A program made the position numbers and the translations under genes. A stretch of 64,000 bases of DNA from an uncultured Eggerthellaceae bacterium (GTDB lineage Bacteria; Actinomycetota; Coriobacteriia; Coriobacteriales; Eggerthellaceae): contig CAJUQK010000001.1 in NCBI GenBank assembly GCA_910588205.1, forward strand, positions 169,851-233,850. Direction: 5' to 3'. This document shows positions 59,035 to 64,000 of this stretch, one piece after another. Within the stretch, counting starts at the first letter, position 1; each line of letters starts with the position of its first letter. The notes under the pieces are model-generated. The model made no database searches. It saw only the letters and a list, made by a program, of their open reading frames with translations, and was not told the origin of the DNA.

Positions 59035-60252
59035 TCAGCCTTCAACGGTTACCCGGCTGACTTTGAGCTCTCCTCCTGCAAGGGAAAGCGAAAGCTTGCC
59101 ATCTAGCAGCGAGAGGAGCTTCTCCCCTATAAGCTGGCGGCGCCAACCACGCAAGAGCTTCGATTCCTCGCTGTGACCGCGAGCCAGTTGCGTGAGATCG
59201 GCATTGGATGCCAGCGTCTGCATGGCGATCCCGTGTTCCTTCGCTATGACCCGCGTGAGCGCCAGCATCATATCCAGAGCGCTATCCACATTCGGCTCAG
59301 AAGCGGAACCGCGGTCTAGGTCCGGTAGCTGATCCACAGGAAGTCGCAGTGCCTTGTCTATGAGCCCTGCTACTTCTCGTGCATCCTTGGCGGGAAGCTT
59401 CTCGCGCATGCCCCGGATGAGATACAGGTCATCTATCTTGCGGGCTTCCTTGCGACAAGCCTCTACCACTTGCTCGTCAGAGAGCACCCATTTCCGCGGG
59501 ATATCGACCTGCTGGGCCCGTCTCTCCCGCCACGCAGCCACATCCCGAGCCGCCGCCAGTTGGCGCCGATTGAGCTGGTTCGCCCGCTTCAAGTGCTTGA
59601 ATCGCTCTTGGGGATCCACCAGATAGCGATCCTGGCGAGCCAGGTCCCTGAAATCCGGCTCCAGCCAATCCAGTCGTCCTTGATCGATGAGCATGTCCTT
59701 CATGCAAACGTAGAGCTCTGGCAGGAATGCCACATCCCCAGAGGCGTATTCCAACTGGCTGGTAGAGAGGGGGCGCAGCGACCAATCCGTGAAGGAATCG
59801 GATTTCTTGAGCGTGACACCGCATATGGATCCAACCAGCTGAGCCAGACCCACCTGATGGCTGAAGCCCAAGAGAGCAGCAGCCACCTGGGTATCGAACA
59901 GCGGCCACGGAGTGCTCCCCGTCTCCCGCAAGAGGATCTCTATATCTTGCGTGGCTGCATGGAAGATCTTCATAACGCTCTCATCTTCCAAAAGAGATGC
60001 CAAAGGTGTCAGGTCGCCCACGGCGAAGGGATCCACGATGGCGATGGCATCATCGGTAGCCAGCTGGATCAGACAGAGCTTCGGGTAGTAGGTCTTCTCC
60101 CGCAAGAACTCCGTATCTACGGCCAACACCTGGGACCGCTTCGCTTGGGCTATGAACTCCGCTAAGGCGTTATCGTCTGCGATATATTTCAAGGGAACAA
60201 CGTATCTTTCTGCATCTGCTTTCCTACACTCTGTAATACTATCAGTCATCAT
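59035..60252 (-). CDS. rnd: RNase D-like 3'-5' exonuclease with HRDC domain
   Basis: The 405-residue protein carries the DEDD exonuclease motifs LAVDTEFLREKTYYP, FHAATQDIEIL, and YASGDVAFL. An HRDC-type helical domain follows (about residues 205-290), then a second helical domain. RNase D trims tRNA and other structured RNA ends. The two ATGs at 60252 and 60249 lack a good ribosome-binding site; TTG 60192 is an alternative start. It is divergent from the lipid kinase, with only 18 bases between. Confidence 0.9.
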   Translation of the reverse strand: MMTDSITECRKADAERYVVPLKYIADDNALAEFIAQAKRSQVLAVDTEFLREKTYYPKLCLIQLATDDAIAIVDPFAVGDLTPLASLLEDESVMKIFHAATQDIEILLRETGSTPWPLFDTQVAAALLGFSHQVGLAQLVGSICGVTLKKSDSFTDWSLRPLSTSQLEYASGDVAFLPELYVCMKDMLIDQGRLDWLEPDFRDLARQDRYLVDPQERFKHLKRANQLNRRQLAAARDVAAWRERRAQQVDIPRKWVLSDEQVVEACRKEARKIDDLYLIRGMREKLPAKDAREVAGLIDKALRLPVDQLPDLDRGSASEPNVDSALDMMLALTRVIAKEHGIAMQTLASNADLTQLARGHSEESKLLRGWRRQLIGEKLLSLLDGKLSLSLAGGELKVSRVTVEG

Positions 60253-60270
60253 GGAAAAAGGGGATGCGTG

Positions 60271-61179
60271 ATGAAGCTGCTCATCGTGAATAACCTCGCT
60301 TCAGGCCTAGGTGACGGCGCTATCTTCGACTTCATCCGCGCCTATGCCGAAGACGGGGACGAGGTGGTCATCCGCTCCAGCGATGGAGCGACGGACCTGC
60401 GCACTTTTCTAGCCGATGCTGACCGATTCGACTGCGTAGTAGCCTCCGGCGGAGACGGCACCTTATCCATGGTAGCCTACCTTCTGGCTGATACGGGCAT
60501 CCCTATCCTGCCCTTTCCGGCGGGCACTGCGAACCTCCTCTGCTCTAATCTGGCAAGCCCCGCCGAGCCCCATGCCATAGCGAAGATGCTCCGCGAAGGC
60601 CGCGTCATGGATTTTGACTTAGGTGAGGTCATTTTGAGCCATGGGGAGCGCTTCGGCTTCTTGATGATGGCCGGCGCTGGATACGATGCCACTATCATGA
60701 AAGATGCTGAGAGTGGCAAGAAGCTGTTCGGCCAAATGGCCTATCTCACCTCTGCTGTCACCAATGCCCTTCCCCAGGTATCCACCTTCCATCTGAGCCT
60801 CGATGGCGAAGAGGTCATCTGCCAGGGAGTGGGAGTGCTGCTCATCAACTTCGCTAAGATCCAGTTCGATATAACCGTGGTCCATGAGAACAAGCCCCGG
60901 GACGGCATGTTGGACGTGGTCATCCTGCGCACGAAGGACGCATTCGGGCTGATCCCAGCCCTCTTCGCCGCCATCTTGGACAAGGGAGGGGATTTCCCCA
61001 CTCGCACGGATGCCTTCGACATCTATCGGGCCAGCGAGGTGTCCGTCCAGGCAGACCCAGTGCTCCAGATGCAATTCGATGGTGAGGTGACGGCCAAGAT
61101 GACGCCGTTCCAAGCACGGGTGCTTCCCCTAGCTGCACGGTTCGTAGTGTCAGAAGAGTGCGTGAAGACCTATTCTTGA
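60271..61179 (+). CDS. Diacylglycerol kinase-family lipid kinase (YegS/DgkB type)
   Basis: The 302-residue protein has a DAGK catalytic domain with VVASGGDGTLSMVAYLL (about residues 53-69) and PFPAGTANLLCSNLA, and a C-terminal beta-sandwich domain with FDGEVTAKMTPF. Family members phosphorylate diacylglycerol, sphingoid bases or other lipids, and the exact lipid is not predictable. The start is ATG 60271, with AAAAAGGGG seven bases ahead. It overlaps the convergent terC gene by ten bases. Confidence 0.9.
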   Translation: MKLLIVNNLASGLGDGAIFDFIRAYAEDGDEVVIRSSDGATDLRTFLADADRFDCVVASGGDGTLSMVAYLLADTGIPILPFPAGTANLLCSNLASPAEPHAIAKMLREGRVMDFDLGEVILSHGERFGFLMMAGAGYDATIMKDAESGKKLFGQMAYLTSAVTNALPQVSTFHLSLDGEEVICQGVGVLLINFAKIQFDITVVHENKPRDGMLDVVILRTKDAFGLIPALFAAILDKGGDFPTRTDAFDIYRASEVSVQADPVLQMQFDGEVTAKMTPFQARVLPLAARFVVSEECVKTYS

Positions 61180-61997
61180 TCAGGCGAAGCCGAGTTGTCC
61201 TTCGCCTCTTCTCTCTCTTGGCGATAATGCTCCAGGTTGCTGTTGTAGCGCATCTGAATGAGCTCCAGTACCACAGCGAAGACCATGGCGAAATAGACCA
61301 TGAGCTTCTCTAAGTGCATATCCAGCACTTCGATGCCGGTAGTGATACCGAGAGAATCCAATACCAACAAGATGCCGATAGCAGCGATGAACACCAGCGC
61401 CAAGATCTTCATCTCAGCGTGACGGTTGATGAAATCAGAGATGGGATCGATGAAGACCATCATGATGACGACCGCGATGATGACCGCTGCTATCATCACG
61501 ACCAAGTGCTCCGCCAGTCCCACCGCCGTGATGACCGAATCAATGGAGAAGACGATATCCATGACCATGATGGTGCCTACCGCCTGCCCCAACCCGATCC
61601 GGTGCCGTTCCCGATGCTCTTCAGAGTGCTCGGCTTTGACCTCGGTCAGTGCCAAGGTCTCACGCAACTCGATGATGCCCTTATAGATGAGATAGGCACC
61701 CCCCGCCAGCATCACCAAGTCACGAATGCTGAGACCGTGGTGATAGTCACCCAGGTTGATGTCGAACAGCACGAAGGTCATGTGCACGAGCCAGCTAGCG
61801 AAGCAGAGGAACAAACAACGCATCACCAATGCTCCAGCCAAGCCCAGCTTGCGACCGATGTGCTGCTTCTCCGGTGGAAGCCGGTTAGACGTGAGGGAGA
61901 TGAAGACGATGTTGTCTACACCCAGAACGACCTCAAGGAACGTGAGGGTTATGAGGCTGATCCACGCCTCAGGGGTTGTGAATATCGAGAAGTCCAT
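61170..61997 (-). CDS. TerC-family membrane protein
   Basis: The 275-residue protein has the family opening LTFLEVVLGVDNIVFISL, membrane helices throughout, and the repeat VMDIVFSIDSVITAVGLA in the second half. The paired aspartates suggest metal handling. TerC proteins are linked to tellurite resistance and to manganese export that supports secreted enzymes. The start is ATG 61997 with AGGG eight bases ahead; GTG 62006 is possible. No other ter genes are nearby. Confidence 0.9.
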   Translation of the reverse strand: MDFSIFTTPEAWISLITLTFLEVVLGVDNIVFISLTSNRLPPEKQHIGRKLGLAGALVMRCLFLCFASWLVHMTFVLFDINLGDYHHGLSIRDLVMLAGGAYLIYKGIIELRETLALTEVKAEHSEEHRERHRIGLGQAVGTIMVMDIVFSIDSVITAVGLAEHLVVMIAAVIIAVVIMMVFIDPISDFINRHAEMKILALVFIAAIGILLVLDSLGITTGIEVLDMHLEKLMVYFAMVFAVVLELIQMRYNSNLEHYRQEREEAKDNSASPDQE

Positions 61998-62076
61998 ATC
62001 CGCCACCCTATCAGAGTGAGCGCACTACCTCAATGATATAATCCAGCGGTTACCGGATCGAAGGGGAACGGCAAGG

Positions 62077-62961
62077 ATGAAAGATGACAAGAGAATTCAC
62101 CGGAGGGAAGAGGACACCTCAACCGAAGATGCTCTTGCCGAAGAGAAGACACCTAAGAGGGTCAAAGAGGACCTGCTGTCAGGCATCTTCAAAAGCGAAT
62201 CCAACATCCGGTCTACTGCCCGCACCCCCGATGCGAAAGTGCTCTACCCTAACGCCGATATACTGAAACGGCCCCTCGATCCACCTACCCCTGTGCGACG
62301 TGGTATCGCACTCATGTTCATCATTGCCGCACTCCTAGGAGCGGCATTCCTTGCTTGGTACTTCGACGGCATGGTCAATGAGCCCAAGCGCCAAGAGCAG
62401 GCGATGGCTGATAACCTTTCCCAAGATATCGCCTATGACCTGCCTCAGCTTTACCCCCTCATGGCTCTGGACAATGCCACCATCTTGAGCACTTTCCAAG
62501 AAGCAGGCTTGAGCATCTTCGAGATGCCCACTAAGGAGAACAGCGCCGTATGGCAGGTCATCAAGCTTCCCGCTGGAGTGAACGCAGCAGAAGCAGGGGC
62601 CATCTACCTCTCCGGGATCGACAAGGTGGGTGCCGCTGATGCCGCACGACTCTTGAACGGATCTTGGGACCTGAAGGTCGATCGCGAGAACGGCGTGAAC
62701 ATAGTGCTCCACTTCGTTGATTTCAAATCGAAGAGCGTAGATGCCGCTGTGCAAGCCGCCATCGCCGCTGAAGGCCTGACCGATAGCACCATCGAGAAGA
62801 GCGGCGAGGACGAGTCAGGCAACACCTATACCATGGGCACTATCACCGGTGATACAGGAACCTATTCCTGGCGCGTGTCTGCCATTCCTCTCTCTGAGAT
62901 CTATGCGATCAATGGCCTGCCGGAAGATGCCGTCTACGTAGGTGTGAGGATGACATCTTAA
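62077..62961 (+). CDS. Unknown single-pass membrane protein
   Basis: I do not recognise this 294-residue protein. Residues 1-75 are hydrophilic and charged, one membrane helix spans about 76-96 (LMFIIAALLGAAFLAWYF), and the remaining 200 residues should lie outside the cell. The outer part contains LPQLYPLMALDNATIL and GDTGTYSWRVSAIPL, suggesting a compact alpha/beta domain, with no cysteines or catalytic motif evident. AAGGGGAACGGCAAGG precedes the ATG. It stands alone between terC and tRNA-Pro. Confidence 0.8.
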   Translation: MKDDKRIHRREEDTSTEDALAEEKTPKRVKEDLLSGIFKSESNIRSTARTPDAKVLYPNADILKRPLDPPTPVRRGIALMFIIAALLGAAFLAWYFDGMVNEPKRQEQAMADNLSQDIAYDLPQLYPLMALDNATILSTFQEAGLSIFEMPTKENSAVWQVIKLPAGVNAAEAGAIYLSGIDKVGAADAARLLNGSWDLKVDRENGVNIVLHFVDFKSKSVDAAVQAAIAAEGLTDSTIEKSGEDESGNTYTMGTITGDTGTYSWRVSAIPLSEIYAINGLPEDAVYVGVRMTS

Positions 62962-62967
62962 AACCTC

Positions 62968-62996
62968 TTGAAACTGACGATAGGTAACGCTATCAT
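62968..62996 (+). promoter_or_regulatory. Promoter for tRNA-Pro
   Basis: TTGAAA (62968-62973) and TATCAT (62991-62996) are 17 bases apart, giving a start near 63003, about 25 bases before the tRNA. Confidence 0.7.
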
Positions 62997-63027
62997 ATTC
63001 GGGCTGCGTTTTCACAGCAGCTTTTGT

Positions 63028-63104
<77 letters not shown>

Positions 63105-63112
63105 GGAAGAAC

Positions 63113-63136
63113 AAAACCGCCTTCGGGCGGTTTTTT
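63113..63136 (+). terminator. Intrinsic terminator after tRNA-Pro
   Basis: AAAACCGCC (63113-63121) pairs with GGCGGTTTT (63126-63134) around TTCG, and the T-run continues to 63136. This is a textbook rho-independent terminator nine bases after the tRNA. Confidence 0.92.
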
Positions 63137-63225
63137 CGTTTCTGAGAGAAGGTGACAGCCTGCGAGAGCAGGCCATCCTAACCATCTACAGATGCTGATA
63201 TGCGGCATGTTACCTGCCGTATGAG

Positions 63226-64000
63226 GTTGTTCCGGGTGTCACAGGGGGCTGATCCAGATCAGCCCCTACGGATGATGTTGCAGGTCCCTCGTAGGGGCCG
63301 AGCTGGCTCGGCCCGACGCAACAGCCCGGAAAGCGCAACCAGGTTGGATGGCCCGCGCTTCGCGCGAGGATGCGTTGCGCGAAGAACGCGCGCAACATAT
63401 TCATTGCGGTACCAGCCGGGTGGCCTGACGTATGGGGTTACCTCGGGTGTCACAGGAGGGCTGATCACGATCAGCCCCTACAACGCATGGTTCACCCAGG
63501 TGACATGCGCAGCGGTTTTCGTAGGGGTCGAACGTGTTCGACCCAACGCCATAACCCGGAGAATGCAACATCATCCGTAGGGGCCGAGCTAGCTCGGCCC
63601 GAACCCATGATGCCCCAGAAAACCATGCATTCCCGTTGCGGTCACAACCCTTAACCCGCTGCTTCGCAGCGGAAATAGTTAGGCGGCGGTTGATCGCTGC
63701 TGGTCAGGGAGTCTTGTACGCCGCACATCCTTCCACGTTGGGACCATCAAGGGTTGCAACGATGGGCGGACCACGGTCCGCCCCTACGGATCCAGAGACA
63801 CATTTAGTTAGGCGGCGGATCTGACCTGTGAGCAAGGTGACCATGTGCGCCGCACATCCTTCCGCGCGAAGCGCGAGGGTGCGGCGAAAAGCCGCCCGCA
63901 GTGGTGATGCGGACCCGGAGGGTCCCATCAGCAGTGCGGTGAGGATTTTTTGTTTTAGATAGAAGACAGCCCTTCCCCGTGAGGGGTTGAGGCCGATTCC
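63226..64000. repeat. Non-coding repeat island B (second copy, cut by the window edge)
   Basis: From 63137 to the window end there is no credible gene. Inverted repeats lie at 63245-63266, 63295-63314, 63458-63477, 63525-63544, 63581-63600 (perfect 20-base palindrome), 63656-63672 and 63764-63783. From 63353 onward blocks follow the same order as island A at 33.78-34.34 kb, including the 63675-63690 AATAGTTAGGCGGCGG stretch and the CCCCGTGAGGGG hairpin near 63974. A first partial unit (63226-63335) precedes it. Island B has an extra module (about 63691-63804) absent from A. Confidence 0.85.

Noticed and set aside
63353..64000. Insertion sequence or prophage remnant at the right edge
   Set aside because: No transposase, integrase or terminal inverted repeats of IS type are visible. 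The tRNA-Pro nearby is intact, with no duplicated 3' end seen in the window.

Overview
The window looks like a chromosomal housekeeping segment of a moderately GC-rich (roughly 57% by eye) anaerobic actinobacterium, most likely of class Coriobacteriia. This assignment is inference from protein character and gene order: a SepIVA-like protein next to DUF177, rpmF-plsX-rnc-smc-ftsY-ffh, a metK-priA pair, a class 1B dihydroorotate dehydrogenase with PyrK, and a DUF4179-type partner for an ECF sigma factor. No phage, insertion sequence or CRISPR array is visible. Nearly all genes lie on the minus strand in tightly packed operons.

Layout. 1-4.4 kb: an alkyltransferase-like protein, a nitroreductase, a metallophosphoesterase with an odd insertion, and the queD-queE-queC-queF operon directly behind tRNA-Asn(GTT), itself a queuosine substrate. 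4.6-9.9 kb: primary sigma factor, PriA, and MetK under a SAM riboswitch. 10-12.3 kb: the only sizeable accessory plus-strand unit, an ECF sigma factor with a membrane-anchored partner whose C-terminus is frameshifted. 12.4-13.6 kb: an endonuclease IV relative that has lost several metal ligands, then a cluster of palindromic repeats. 13.6-28.1 kb: SRP/SMC/RNase III/lipid block (ffh, ftsY, smc, rnc, plsX, rpmF, DUF177, sepIVA), then rsmD, recG, a FakA-like kinase and Asp23. 28.4-33.7 kb: rpmB, then zinc-ribbon/Nif3/PHP/cysteine desulfurase/rpe, and a second alkyltransferase-like gene that lacks its catalytic cysteine.

33.8-34.5 kb is a non-coding, palindrome-rich repeat island. 34.5-41.3 kb holds lepA, rpsT (with a long charged tail), holA, comEC and comEA. 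41.5-53.4 kb is an eleven-gene pyrimidine superoperon, pyrR-pyrB-pyrC-carA-carB-pyrK-pyrD-pyrF-gmk-rpoZ-thiI, with a PyrR-type RNA hairpin in its leader. 53.6-56.2 kb has pta and ackA in convergent orientation around a tiny membrane ORF. 56.3-63.1 kb carries HIT, xseAB, a membrane zinc peptidase, an RNase D-like exonuclease, a lipid kinase, TerC, an unknown membrane protein and tRNA-Pro(GGG). From about 63.2 kb to the window end lies a second copy of the repeat island.

The strongest leads are the paired modular repeat islands, the ligand-depleted endonuclease IV and cysteine-less alkyltransferase, the tRNA-Asn/queuosine linkage, the SAM riboswitch whose closing stem overlaps the metK Shine-Dalgarno, and the lineage-style charged extensions on S20, RNase III, SigA, Nif3 and FtsY. 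I see no convincing novel defence or mobile system.
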